In this document: in pieces, positions 1 to 11,190 of the stretch
How positions within the stretch are numbered: the first letter of the stretch is position 1
How the letters are laid out: the number at the start of each line of letters is the position of its first letter
From: Aselliscus stoliczkanus
Taxonomy: Eukaryota; Chordata; Mammalia; Chiroptera; Hipposideridae
Assembly: GCA_033961575.1 (NCBI GenBank)
Contig: CM066737.1
Span: 104,498,709 to 104,562,708 of the forward strand
Direction: 5' to 3'
Length of the DNA stretch: 64,000 nucleotides
Position numbers and translations under genes: made by a program
Notes under the pieces: generated by a model
What the model saw: only the letters and a program-made list of their open reading frames with translations
What the model was told of the DNA's origin: nothing
Database searches by the model: none

Positions 1-228
1 TACCACCATCAGTTTTGCCACAGGTACTTCTCAAAATAAAACACCTAGACAAAAATTTCATTAAGGGGGAAGTTAACTAACAATGGAGCATTTGCGTTGA
101 AAATTTAAAAGACTTGTTTTGAATGTCTTTGATGATTTAATTGAAAACTTGAAAATAATTTCTTTTTAGAGACCTATTTCTCTGTCTTTTCACTTTGACA
201 AATTCACTAATACCTTCTTTTTTCCTAG

Positions 229-327
<99 letters not shown>

Positions 328-2240
328 ATGCAGAAAAATTTGGAAACAAACAATGTCACTACAAAGGGGTATACTCAGGAATGTGTATGTGTACATTGTA
401 AGTCACTTGATTAAATAGCCTGGAAAAATTTTACTTGTTCTCTCAGTTATCTAAACCTAATGAAATTCTTTGTATATTTAAAAATAGTACATTCAGGGGC
501 CGGCCAAGTGGCACGGTGGTTAAGAGCTGGCTTGGGATGCCAGTGGCCCCGGTTCGGGTCCCACATATGAGGGCCAGTGACACTGCCCTCTAAAAAAAAA
601 AAAAAAAATAGAAAAAAAAATAGTACATTCAATCTTAGATTTATGAACAGATCAACATTTGCTTATGAACAGTGTTATTTATAAAGGGCTGTATCAGTAA
701 TTTTGAAATACCTGTACCTTTATTTTTTAAGTTGAGAATAAGCTTTTGACTTTCCTCATTGATTGCTTGATCTTGATGGAACAATCCAGAACCAAATATC
801 ATTTTCAAGATTTGGTAGACAGATTTAAAACTAACAGCGTCTGCAGCGGGGAATCAAGTTGATAGCACATACATGGGCTTAGCTGTACATCTAGAGATGT
901 TATGATCATGGACAAGCAGTATACATAGCACTACTTAAGAAGCCGAAGCAAACAGCTTTTGCAGTGCCAAATGCCACGTGCATGCCTGTCAGAAACTGGC
1001 AACAGCGATCCCGCTGTCATTCTAGAATTCCGGATCTGTGTTTATAAAATGGGAGCTTGGGACCAAAGTGACAGGTTAAGTCCTTTTATTTCGTTTCCCT
1101 CAGACAGTGTACTAAAGATGGAGTGAACCTGCTGATACCTGTCCTAGTAAAGCATTGTAAGGCAATGGTAGAGTTGTAAAGAAAGCAAAGCCTGCATCAT
1201 GGTGACATTTGCACTCAGCCTTTCAGGCCGTGCACCGAAGGGGGCGGGGTGGTCTCTTGTAACACGTGTGGGATTGTACTGTGAATGAGTAAATGTCAAT
1301 TGAAAATCAAGTAATATAACCTGATACTTTCTGCGCTAATGAGCACTTGAATTTTCTTCCCATTCTGAATAACTTGAGCAAGTAATTCTTAAATTTGATC
1401 TTGTATCTTTGTGTGAATTGCTACCATAATTTTGAACTCCATCTCTATTTATTTGACTTCTTAAATAAAGATGTTTGTCCAAGATTGTGGAAGTTTAGTA
1501 TCGAATTTTTAAAGTGCTGCTCACCCTGCCACTGTAACTGTTTTAGTTCTGTTTCCCCCATCGAACGTCTGCAAACTAATATACTCACATACCTTACCCC
1601 ATCTTACAGAACTCCGATTGCCTCACGCTAGGTGCCAGCGCGCTGGGAAGCACTTGATGATGCTCAGCTAGAAATCTAGGAGTAATTTCAGCCATGCTCA
1701 CTGGAGACCCAAACACACATTTCTCTAGTTTGCTCTGCCCGCTGAGGTAGAATGCAGAGGGCTGTGATACAGGCCAGCAGGAGCAGCCGTGGGAGTTTCA
1801 GCAGAGGTTGTAGGGTTGAGACAGGTGCACACAACAGCGGTGCCCTGCAGAGATCCTTTTCTCTAGGCTTCAGAAGGTGAGATGGGAACACGAAACAAGA
1901 GCCCTGTGTGAGTAGACGACTGGAGTTACATGCCAGTTCTCACGTCTGACCGCACCTTTGAAGGAGCTTGGAGGCCAAGTCCAGCAATGAGCGTAGGAGC
2001 AGGTGGGCTGCATGGGAAAGCATACTGGGCTGGAAGGTGTGCAGAAAAGCCGCACTGAGCATGTGGCGGGGGCAGCTGACAGCACGGAACCAGGGCTGGT
2101 GTAAGGGGGAGACCTGAACAGCCAGCAAAGCATAGGTCAGGTAGGTCTATGGGTGTCAGACTCCCCTGAGCACTAAATGTAGGCACGAAATTTGCCATCA
2201 GCACTCCCAAATGATCCAAATAAAATGCCCAAATCTGGTG
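328..2240 (+). other. TRAPPC2: TRAPPC2 3'UTR (end uncertain)
   Basis: This non-coding stretch follows the TRAPPC2 stop codon. Candidate AATAAA poly(A) signals on the + strand lie at 1464-1469 and 2219-2224. The long human 3'UTR that I recall makes the second plausible, so the end given here is an inference. A short young SINE interrupts it at 496-611. No convincing reading frame is present. Confidence 0.5.
496..611 (+). repeat. Short young tRNA-derived SINE (S type) in the TRAPPC2 3'UTR
   Basis: The head has a pol III A box (GTGGCACGGTGGTTAAG) and B box (GGTTCGGGTCCC). It ends in the family's typical GACACTGCCCTC followed by a run of A. A target-site duplication (aaaaatagtacattca) flanks it at 480-495 and about 616-631. 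It is one of roughly fifteen near-identical copies in the window. Confidence 0.9.
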
Positions 2241-3285
2241 TCGTCCTCTTGGATGTCCTAGGATGCGTCATAGTTGCCCACATTGTCCATGTATATAGAA
2301 ACCATGGCTCTCTGCTCTGCCTGTGCTGCACCTGTGTTCTTTCTCTTGTCTGTCATGTCAACACTTCCTCATTGACGGTCCACAGTGGTGACTTCTCAGA
2401 ATCCATGGACTACACAGGTCCAGTTTTTACTTAACACTTCATTGCCCCACAAGCCACTGGTATTGCGAGAGAACTGGCATCAGTGTCATTACAATGAAAG
2501 CTTATACAAGTTTTTATAGAGATGTAAAAATTTTAAGACAAGGAATATCTAGGATGTTTTAACTTCAACTGGGGAATTTTCCACAAGGATGAAACTGACA
2601 AAAGCTTTAATCCACTGATGTTCTGTTACCTTTTCCTCTTCCACACAGCATGCTGTAATTGCTAGATCGGCTGTCCAATGTACATTTGTCCATTGTCTGA
2701 GGTCAGTAGTTTGCCTTTTACACTGAACTCTGTCTCAAACGCATTTTGCATTCACAGCATGGAAGCCGTCACATGGTCCAATGGTGGCAGCAGCAGTGCT
2801 GGAACACAGCCCCCCCCTTCCCGAACTGGGGAGCACAGGACAGCTCTCTCCGGCCTGCTTCCTTGGGGCTCGGCAGCTGCTGCCCACCCCAGCCCCCCAA
2901 CTCGTTTTTTCCCCCCGTGTAGGTAACACAGGCCAATTAAAGCACCTTACTTTCTCCAGAAGAATCAGATTTTCAGCTGCCTTTTGCTGCTCATTGAAGA
3001 AAGGCACTTCCATTGGTTGGTTGTTTCTTTGAAGGCCCAAGCTATTCAGTCAGGTTTTGTTCCTCCTTAGTTATCACATTTCAATACCATGTTTGGTCAC
3101 TTAGCCCCCGTGACCCGGATCCCTTTCAGTCACCATGAAGCTGCATTCCTCTCCCTTTCATCAACCTGCCCCCACACACGAAGATCTCTTGCCTTGATCA
3201 GTTTTGCGGCCCAGCTCTAGACCTCTTGGACGCCAACTAATCTAAACCTTATTTAGCTGAAAATAGATTTGAAAAGATGCTTACA
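2241..3285. other. Intergenic stretch between TRAPPC2 and RAB9A, nothing recognised
   Basis: I see no exon, recognisable repeat or RNA gene here. Short frames on both strands lack codon-level similarity to anything I know. Part of it may still be TRAPPC2 3'UTR. Confidence 0.4.
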
Positions 3286-3391
3286 GAGCCGGCCGAGTGG
3301 CGCGGTGGTTAAGCGCTGGCTTGGGAAGCCAGCGGCCCCGGTTCGGTCCCACATATGAGGGCCAGTGACACTGCCCTCAAAAAAAAAAAAA
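3286..3391 (+). repeat. Short young SINE (S type)
   Basis: It is a complete copy with intact A and B boxes and a poly(A) tail to 3391. The flanking duplication is imperfect (gatgcttaca on the left, gctgcttaca on the right). Confidence 0.88.
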
Positions 3392-3483
3392 GCTGCTTAC
3401 AATTTAAGAACCACTAAGGTATTAGTTAAATCTACACAAGTATCAACATCATCGTTTGTAAATACCTACACATATATATGTAT

Positions 3484-3958
3484 TATGGGCTGAACTGAAC
3501 CCCACCCAATTCATATGTTGGAACTTCTAGTCCCCAGTTCCTCAGAATGGAGCTATTTGGGTACATGGCCTTTAAAATGAGCCCATTAGGGTGGGTCCTA
3601 ATCTAACCTGACTGGTGTCCTTATAAAAAATGTGGACATAGATGGGAGAGGGGGGCAGGGCGGAACACACAGAGGAAAAGTAATCTGCAAGTCACCAAGA
3701 GGCCTCAGCAGAAACTAAACCTACTGGGCCGGCCGAGGGGCGCGGCGGTTGGGCGCTGGCTTGGGAAGCCAGTGGCCCCGGTTCGGGTCCCACTTATGAG
3801 GGGCAGTGACACTGCCCTGAAAAAAAAAAAAATCAGAAACTAAACCTACCAACACCTTGATCTAGAACTTCTAGGCTCCAGAACTGTAAGAAAAATTCCC
3901 ACTGTTTAAGCCCCCCAGTCTGCATTTTGTCATGGCAGCCCTAGTGAACTAATACAAT
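3484..3958 (+). repeat. MaLR LTR (MLT1/MST-like), split by a SINE
   Basis: It opens with a tattatgggctgaac motif and closes with a gaactaatacaat motif, with internal phrases such as gtccttataa and accttgatctag. These are typical of MLT1-type MaLR LTRs. The element is old and diverged. A short SINE at 3726-3832 is nested in it. The subfamily was not determined. Confidence 0.7.
3726..3832 (+). repeat. Short young SINE (S type) nested in the MaLR LTR
   Basis: It is a complete copy with a poly(A) tail, flanked by cagaaactaaacctac on both sides. It has more differences in the head (gaggggcgcggcggttggg) than its siblings, including changes within the A box. Confidence 0.88.
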
Positions 3959-5150
3959 ATGCTCTCCTTAGGTACTAAATATCTAGATGGGTACCCAAGA
4001 AACCCACACACGCCTGCCTCCAGGGATAGGAATTGGGTGGCTAAGGTAGATGTTTGTCCCTTGTGCCTTATGATTTTGAACCACGAACTCTACCACCTAT
4101 TCAAAAATAATCACAAAATTTACTCCTACTCCCCACTGTTGACCAAGTTGTGGGAAACTGGCACTTGCATCTACTACTGTTAGACGTCTGTCGTAGAGAA
4201 TGGTTTGAATAGTCAAGACATCCATACAGCTAATAAATGTGGCAGGTCTACTATAATGGAAATACGGCCAGATATATTAAGAGAAAAGGGCAAGTCACAA
4301 AATAATGGGTATATTTTTTATTTGAAAAAAAACAAAGCAATTCCCCTTGAGAGAAACGAAAAGGATGAATATATAATATATAGCAATTTGTTAACGGTGG
4401 ATTCCTGTTTGGGTTTTTAGATGGAGGATTACAGGTTTTGGGGGGGGGGGGATGGGACATTTATTATAAATAATAGAGCTCTCTCTATAACCTGAGATTA
4501 TGAAGAGACTTAATTTCCCCAAATTAAAAATGTCAAAATGTTTTGCGTATAGCCAAATTGTTATGTGAGGAAATTCTACTTTCAGAAGCTTAGCTTACTG
4601 TAATGATCCCCTTTTTCAGTGGTTCCCAATGAGTGGGGCCAAGGAAAGAACCATGCATGCCTATTTCATTTTTCAACTGCACGACAACGCCCACCGGAAG
4701 CACATCCTTTGATAACCCAGCACTCCACAGCCGGGGGGGCCCGTCTTCAATAACATGAAGTCTAGGCACCAGTTTGCCTCTGTAGGATGGAATCAGCATG
4801 AACGGCGCAGAATGTGAATTTTACCCACAAAAGACCACCATTCGCTTTATTAGTAAGATTGGTCACTGCAGCAAGATGACGAAAAATCTTGAGACCAAAT
4901 GACTAAACAATGTTCAGTGAAGAGGAGACACTGAATAAATACAGGACCAAATAAAGATGACTTCATTTACCCTCACACAAAGTACAATCTTTGGCATTCC
5001 CTCTAAGAATAAAGTTGGCTTCTATGCTGGGGAGAAGGCGTGAACGTGTGGCACACAAATGACAAGCGATTACTGGTGAGATCAATTCTGATATGTAGAA
5101 TGAAAACACGAACACCTAAATAATTTTAAGGAGAATAAAGAAGTAATCAA
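3959..5150. other. Intergenic stretch with a 12-G run
   Basis: No exon or clear repeat is recognised. A run of 12 G lies at 4440-4451. A TTTATT at 4846-4851 would be a distal poly(A) signal for RAB9A if its 3'UTR is long. Confidence 0.35.
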
Positions 5151-5607
5151 ATGACTGCAGTGCAAATGCATTAGATTTTAATCTTTAATATCTAACATTA
5201 TTGCTTTAGGAAAATTTCCCCCGAACCAGGAACAGAATGCTAATTACATAAAAATATACATATATAAAAAGTTCTCCATTTTCCCAGGAAAAAACACTAC
5301 CATCTAGAATATTCAAGTGTTTTGTTTTAATCACAATTAAAGTCTTGGTCTTCTCATTTATTAGCTCTGGAACTTACATATTTAAATTAAATGTTATTAG
5401 ACAGCTGCTATAATTTGTAAATGTAAGGTGCCATTCATGATTGAGTAAATAGATTCTTCCACGAATGTCCCTTTTCCCACCCACTAATGAATCAGCAACA
5501 TGGTTAATTTTATGAGTAAATGATCCATTGCTGCAAACGCTAATCCTCCTGCCACTCTTTATTTGGGTATATGTGTGAGTTGGTTAGAATACTCGAGCAC
5601 CTAACGA
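5151..5607 (-). other. RAB9A: RAB9A 3'UTR (extent uncertain)
   Basis: This AT-rich sequence lies directly after the RAB9A stop codon. Candidate AATAAA signals on the - strand lie at 5563-5558, only about 45 bases after the stop, and at 5362-5357. I cannot tell which is used. Confidence 0.45.
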
Positions 5608-6213
5608 TCAACAGCAAGGTGAGCTAGGCCTGGGCTTGCGGTGCAGACTGACCGTGTCTGTCTGAATCAAGTGATCTGACCTATCCTCCGTAGCAAGCAC
5701 CCTTCGAACTGCTTCCTCAAAGGCCGCTGCGACATTCGTGGCATCTTTTGCACTTGTTTCAAAATAAGGGTAGTCGCCGTTTTCCCTGCACCAGGCTTGG
5801 GCTTCTTCTGCAGACACTTGCCGTTCATTTATGTCAATCTTGTTACCCAAAATCACAAAAGGGAAGCTTTCGGGCTCTTTTACATCTGCATAATACATGA
5901 ATTCTTTCTTCCAGTTACTCAAGTTCTGGAAGCTTTGAGAATCATCGACACTAAAAGTGAGCAGGCAACAGTCAGAACCTCTGTAAAATGGTGTCCGCAG
6001 GCTTCTGAATCGCTCTTGACCGGCCGTGTCCCAAATCTGCATGGTAACAACATGTCCATCTACCTCCAAATCTTTATTTAAAAATTCCACACCTATTGTA
6101 TGGAAGAGCTGGGTATCAAACTTATTAGTCACATATCTGTTCATTAGAGAACTCTTCCCAACTCCACCATCTCCAAGGAGAATTACTTTTAAAAGTGATG
6201 ATTTTCCTGCCAT
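5608..6213 (-). CDS. RAB9A: RAB9A, late-endosomal Rab GTPase, complete single-exon coding sequence
   Basis: Rab9A is a small GTPase that directs transport of mannose-6-phosphate receptors from late endosomes to the trans-Golgi network. The 201-residue protein has every Rab hallmark: P-loop GDGGVGKS at 14-21, switch-I Thr39 in HTIGVEF, DTAGQE at 62-67, NKID at 124-127, TSAK at 152-155, and a C-terminal CC pair (200-201) for double geranylgeranylation. An in-frame Met lies four codons upstream, but MAGKSS is the family's start and matches the usual 201-residue length. A splice acceptor (tttttattttacag) ends at 6245, leaving 31 bases of 5'UTR in this exon. That shows a spliced gene with an intronless coding region, not a retrocopy. 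RAB9B is the closest alternative, but the neighbours and the C-terminal PSSPCC favour RAB9A. Confidence 0.97.
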   Translation of the reverse strand: MAGKSSLLKVILLGDGGVGKSSLMNRYVTNKFDTQLFHTIGVEFLNKDLEVDGHVVTMQIWDTAGQERFRSLRTPFYRGSDCCLLTFSVDDSQSFQNLSNWKKEFMYYADVKEPESFPFVILGNKIDINERQVSAEEAQAWCRENGDYPYFETSAKDATNVAAAFEEAVRRVLATEDRSDHLIQTDTVSLHRKPRPSSPCC

Positions 6214-6244
6214 TATTAACCTCAAGATCTTTGCCTTCAGAACC
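6214..6244 (-). other. RAB9A: RAB9A coding exon, 5'UTR part, with its splice acceptor
   Basis: On the - strand a pyrimidine-rich tract and AG (6246-6245) precede exon sequence from 6244 down to the ATG at 6213. This fixes the 5' edge of the coding exon. Confidence 0.85.
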
Positions 6245-6838
6245 CTGTAAAATAAAAAGGTACCATTACATTCCTTTAGACCTGTACACCGCTCTACATG
6301 ATTCTAGGAATACCAGCATTTGACAGAAATAAAACACAGAGCCCCAGTTCCTTTCTGCACAAGAGAATACGTAATATCAAGAGCTGTCACTTACAGAGCT
6401 CTCAAGCACGCGCCGGACACTACCTACCATTACTCCTACGACAGCTGGTGAGGGCACCCTCTTCCCTTCCTTGGGTCTCAGCTGACTAAAGCTGGTACTC
6501 AAGGCCAAGTCTGACCTGAAGACCTTGCTCTCCGCTGTTCCTCTCTACACACAATAAGCCTTGCCACCACTTGCTACATATGCATTAGGAGACAAAGTAG
6601 GCAAGTCTCTGTAACTACTTCAAACAGCCCTTTGGTGACAAACACAGTGGCAGTGTTCACCGATGGCTTTCCTCTCGTGCCAGGGGTTTTCTTAATGACC
6701 CCCGTTTCCGCTCTTCCAATGCCATTACCTTAGGAGCTGGTACCCAGGAAACCAGAGACAGAAGCTGGCTGATCTGGCGGTGAACAAAAGTCAGCCAACC
6801 GCTGAGTAAATAGACTCTTCATTAGGAACACTATTTTC

Positions 6839-6944
6839 TTTTTTTTTTTTGAGGGCAGTGTCACTGGCCCTCATATGTGGGACCCGAACCGGGGCCGCTG
6901 GTGTCCCAAGCCAGTGCTTAACCACCGCGCCACTCGGCCGGCCC
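6839..6944 (-). repeat. Short young SINE (S type)
   Basis: It is a complete reverse-strand copy. The poly(T) comes first, then gagggcagtgtcactggccc, and it ends in ggccggccc. It lies in the RAB9A intron near the coding exon. Confidence 0.88.
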
Positions 6945-7164
6945 TGGGCAGTTTCAACTCTTAACAAACGTGCTGTTACTTGTGTGTTTCAAGGGGGAAT
7001 GAAATAAACCTTAAAGAAGAATGGGGTACTACGTGTACCTCCGGGAGGGAACCCTGGGGCAAGATGAAAAACTTTCCTACACTATAGGCACCAGCCTGTC
7101 AGGGGGCATTTCAGATGCCCATTTACACACGGCTGCTTCTAAGATGGGAGCACTATTCCTATTT

Positions 7165-7480
7165 AAGCTTCTGTTTTAATATTTTATTATGGAAAATTTC
7201 AAGCATATATAGAAGTCCTGGGTAATGATTATAATATAATGAAACTCTATGGACCCTAACCTAGCTTCGCCAATTATCAACTTATATAGAAAATCCTATT
7301 TCTTCCATAACTCCCCATTCTCCCTTCTGCCTATTTTGAATCAAATTATATCATTTAATCTGTAAATATTTCCGTATTAAGTAACTGAACACATCCTTCT
7401 AATGTGCGAGAATTCTGTGTTTCCAACTATATGCTACACTATTTTGGTAAACCTTTTAGTAACTTGTCCCTAACTCTTAC
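7165..7480 (-). repeat. Old LINE 3'-end fragment, probably L1M class
   Basis: Phrases such as ttattatggaaaatttcaag, ccaattatcaactta and atctgtaaatatttccgta match a 3' non-coding LINE segment common in mammals. The subfamily is uncertain. Confidence 0.45.
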
Positions 7481-8987
7481 TGGCTCTTTTAAATTACTAT
7501 TACAATTAATACAATTGAAATTGGCCAACAAAAGGATGAGGCAATCAAGGTGCATACCTCTTAGAGTCTTCTGATTGCCAATAGATCACTGTGCCCAATG
7601 CCCAGGCTAAATTAACGTTAGGGAAGAAACCAAAACAATCTCAACCCTCTTAATTTCCCAGCATAGGAAAAACATGCTAAATCAGTTCCTTTAATATTTT
7701 GCAATCTTGCTTAAACAACTTCAACTTATAGAAAAAGGAGTAACAAAACCTAAAAAGCACAGCAACTATTCTGACACAGGGAAAGCATCTGTCAAATGCC
7801 CCTCCTTAACATTCCTCAGTAGTTCAGAGATTCCAGTCTGTCTAACTGCTAAGGCCAGACACTTGGCCCTGCTCCCCGTTCTCCGCTTCGGTCCCTCGGA
7901 AACGCACAGAGGGGCTGCAATCCCAGCCCACTGGCTCAGCTGGCACTCTCTCCCTTGCCATCACCGGCACATGCTGCTCTGGCTGCTGGCGATCCCACCC
8001 TGCATCACCTAGGGCCCTCAGAATCACTCAGCTTGGTCATCCCTATCCCAAGGCTGCTCCTTTCACACAATGTTTGAGACACGTGAACACAGAGTTCCAT
8101 GTTTTGTAACGAGGGTGTAACAAATTATAAACCAGATTATGTACGCTAACAGCCTCCACTCAGATGACTGGTTGCATATATCTACCAAATTGAGTCTCAG
8201 AAATTCCTTATGATTGGTCATTTGTCATTTTATCAGGATACTTTCTTTTCTTTTTTCATAATAACATGGGATTTCCTAGTTTGTGCCATTATTCTCATCA
8301 AACAAATTTGGGGAATGCTAGACCCACACACCAGGAAATAGGGTACGATGTTTACATTTCCCATCTGTAATTTGGGGCCTCCCAGATATCCTATTTGGGA
8401 ATACGCTGGCATTTGCTAAAACAACTATATACACACACACCTCTCTGATTCTAAGTAGAGTTGTATATAAGCATAAACATGTACAAACCATCTTATTTCT
8501 CAGTGATATCTAACAAAAGCTAACTCCATGCAATCTATGCATTAATATAACCAAAATCATCTTAAAGACATTAAAACTATTACCTTTTTCTTGTTGGAAA
8601 ACAGTAAAGTCCTTTGAAATTTGTTTAGTGTAAGCTGATGGAATGAAGGTACCCCGCTATGCTATTTTCAGAACTTACCATAAAATGTAATGGGAAGCCT
8701 CTTATAGTCCACAGTTTGGAATGGTTGCCCAAAGGCAACAATCTTCATCAAGGTGAAAACACCACTTTAGCAATTCAGCTAAATTCTATAAGGAAATCTG
8801 AATAAGAAAAGCATACTAGATAGGTCATAAATCTCACCTTAATTGTTCAGTTCAAGCATCATCATTATCTGCAAAGAAAAAATTAGAAAGCTCACCTTAA
8901 CAATGTACATTCGATTTGTTTCCATAATTTTATGAGTAAACATAATAATTAAAATGTGGAATATCTGACTTCTATTAGCAGCTTAGA

Positions 8988-9087
8988 TTTTTTTTTTTTG
9001 AGGGCAGTGTCACTGGCCCTCATATGTGGGACCCGAACCGGGGCCGCTGGCTTCCCAAGCCAGCGCTTAACCACCACGCCACTCGGC
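8988..9087 (-). repeat. Short SINE (S type), head-truncated
   Basis: It matches the family from the poly(T) to cactcgg, but the terminal ccggccc block is missing and the copy joins ordinary sequence. Its own 5' end is therefore cut short by a few bases. Confidence 0.85.
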
Positions 9088-9123
9088 TCTGATTTTCCTT
9101 TTAAATTAAGAATTTAAGCTGCT

Positions 9124-9216
9124 GGGCCGGCCGAGTGGCGCAGTGGTTAAGCGCTGGCTTGGGACAACAGCGGCCCCGGTTCGGGTCCCACATATGAGGG
9201 CCAGTGACACTGCAAA

Positions 9217-9255
<39 letters not shown>

Positions 9256-9265
9256 AATAAATAAA
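9124..9265 (+). repeat. Short young SINE (S type) with an AAAT-repeat tail
   Basis: The head and both pol III boxes are intact. The tail from about 9213 is an AAAT tetranucleotide array rather than pure A, and the terminal gccctc is lost. It lies 36 bases from the inverted copy at 8988-9087, so the two form an inverted pair. Confidence 0.88.
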
Positions 9266-10215
9266 TGGAAAAATCACAGCTGAAAGCTGCCCATTACCTT
9301 TCTCAGCCTAGAAGAAGCCCTAGAATCAAATCCTACACTTAACTCATTGTTTTTTCAAAAAGTTTTTCACCTGCCCATTCTTCTTTTCTAAGCTTCACAC
9401 TCAGACAGCTATAAAATTTTCTTAATGTAAACTACTTCATTTATTCTTCACAATTTGCCCCAATTTTGAGTGGCTTGGAATAATCATATCCCAGAGACTA
9501 AAATACAAGTAAAGTGAACAAAAACAGGGAAAAAAGAAGGGCCACGCGAGGGAGGGGCACCAATGAGACACAAAGTGGGGCTAAGGCAGCAAAGTGTGTC
9601 ACGAAGCTTCTTTCTGGGTAGCCAAGGCCAAGATGAAAACTTTCTTGTGACCAAATAAAAGCCCGCTGTCAGAAGGGAGAGCTGGTTCCTGGTGCCAAAG
9701 GCCAAGCACGCAGAACCACGGGCGAGCTAGTTGACATCCCGAGGCTCACAGGACAATGGTGACAAGAGTACGTACCTCTAGTGCTTCTGAAGCTGTTCAC
9801 CACTGTGCCAGGCTCATTATAGGAGTGCAGGAAGTTTCTGTGGAATGGATACATGAAGAAGTCTTTACTGGCAGTGTTAGCCAAAGGTTTCTTTTACAGC
9901 CATTTCTCCGGTCACACTTCAGTAAGAGTTATGGGCAGAACAAATGAGAGGATTATGCAGGCAGACATTAGGAAGCCAAAGGATCCTAGCCAGGACCAGT
10001 CAGTGTGAAGGCGTCCCGGTCAGGACTGCGGGCTGTGCTCAAGTACCAGCCTCTCTGGGTCTAAGGAAATGGTCGCAAAGCCCCTTCTGCCTTAAAAGCA
10101 ACAGGCGTTTTTGTGGGACTTACATCTTGCGGTCCTTAACCTATAAATTCCATCAATGGAAAAAAACCAGACTCTTCAAAACATTTTGGAGTTAAGGATA
10201 AAATAATAATAATAC

Positions 10216-11000
10216 CGGCATGCCTCAGGGACACAGGGAGTTCAGTTCCAGACCACACAATAATGCAAATACCACAAGAGGGAGTCACATGAATTTTTTT
10301 ATTTCCCAGTGCATATAAAAGTTATATTTACACTATACTATGTGTGCAATACCATTAGGTCTAAAAAACAATGTACATGTCTTAATTTAAAAAGTTTACT
10401 GGGCCGGCCAAGTGGTGCATCGGTTAAAAGCGGCGTGGGATGCCAGCAACCACAGTTCGGATCCCACACATGAGAGCCAGTGACACTGCCCTCTACAGCT
10501 AAGATGGTGAACAACAGCTCCACCTGGAGCTGGGCTGCTGTGAGTCCCCGGGACGGCATAGCTGCAGCCCCTGCTGCAGTGGGCTGCCATAGGCTACAGT
10601 GAGTGGCCGGCAGCCAGCGTGAGCAGCTGGCAGCCAGTGTGAGCTGCCAAGAACCGCTGTGAGCGGCTGTCCAGAGGCCGGTGACCAACCTGCCTCACCC
10701 GGGAAGGGTGCAATGATGATACCAACATGGGCCAGTGAAGCAACGGCCTCCACAACTAGACTGAAGAACAAAAGGACAGCAATTTGTCTGTTCCCCTTCC
10801 CCAATTCTCCAATAAAATCTTAAAAAAGAAATACTTTATTGCTAAAAACAAACAAACAAAAAAGCTTACCATCATTTGAGCAATCAGCAAGTCATAACCT
10901 TTTTGCTGGTGGCTGCCACAAACCTTCAATTTATAAAAAAACCACAATATCTGTGAAGCGCAACAGAGCAAAGCGCAATAAAACGAGGTATGTCTGTAAT
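10216..11000 (-). mobile_element. Tigger1-like DNA transposon remnant, split by a long SINE
   Basis: The outer ends are inverted copies of the Tigger1 terminal repeat (ggcatgcctcagggacac on the left, aacgaggtatgtctg on the right). Inner phrases such as ttgcacac and actttattgctaaaaa belong to the transposon's 3' region. Most of the pogo-type transposase region is absent, so it is a non-autonomous deletion copy. The SINE at 10401-10828 is nested in it. Confidence 0.75.
10401..10828 (+). repeat. Long young tRNA-derived SINE (L type)
   Basis: The first 90 or so bases match the short SINEs. A body of about 330 bases follows, rich in CAGCCAGCGTGAG-like units. It ends in a pyrimidine-rich stretch, AATAAA and TCTTAAAAAA. 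This copy has aagatggtg inserted after tacagct, like the copy at 13654. Confidence 0.88.
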
Positions 11001-11039
11001 AAGAAGGCTCACACAGATGGAGCCCTATGAGCCATTTAC

Positions 11040-11190
11040 TCTGCTTCGCTGCATTCACACTTCACAAGTCTCTCTTTATCCCTATATTCCAGATAAAGAC
11101 ACTGACTCAGAGAAGTCGCACAGCTAGTAAAAGGTGGAAGTGAGACCTGTATGTGGCCAACTGACTACGCTGAAGCCCAGCACTTAATCC
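11040..11190. repeat. MIR-type SINE remnant
   Basis: The phrases cacagctagtaaaaggtgga and ctgaagcccagcac are typical of the old mammalian MIR core. Heavily diverged. Confidence 0.4.

Noticed and set aside
3286..3391. tRNA genes suggested by A and B boxes
   Set aside because: The boxes belong to SINE heads. There is no cloverleaf with a paired acceptor stem, and each copy has a retroposon tail and target duplication.
6214..6225. RAB9A start four codons upstream (MRLI)
   Set aside because: MAGKSS is the conserved start of the family and gives the usual 201 residues.
9216..9265. CRISPR-like or satellite array
   Set aside because: It is an AAAT tetranucleotide tail of a SINE. No spaced direct repeats of CRISPR type are found anywhere in the window.
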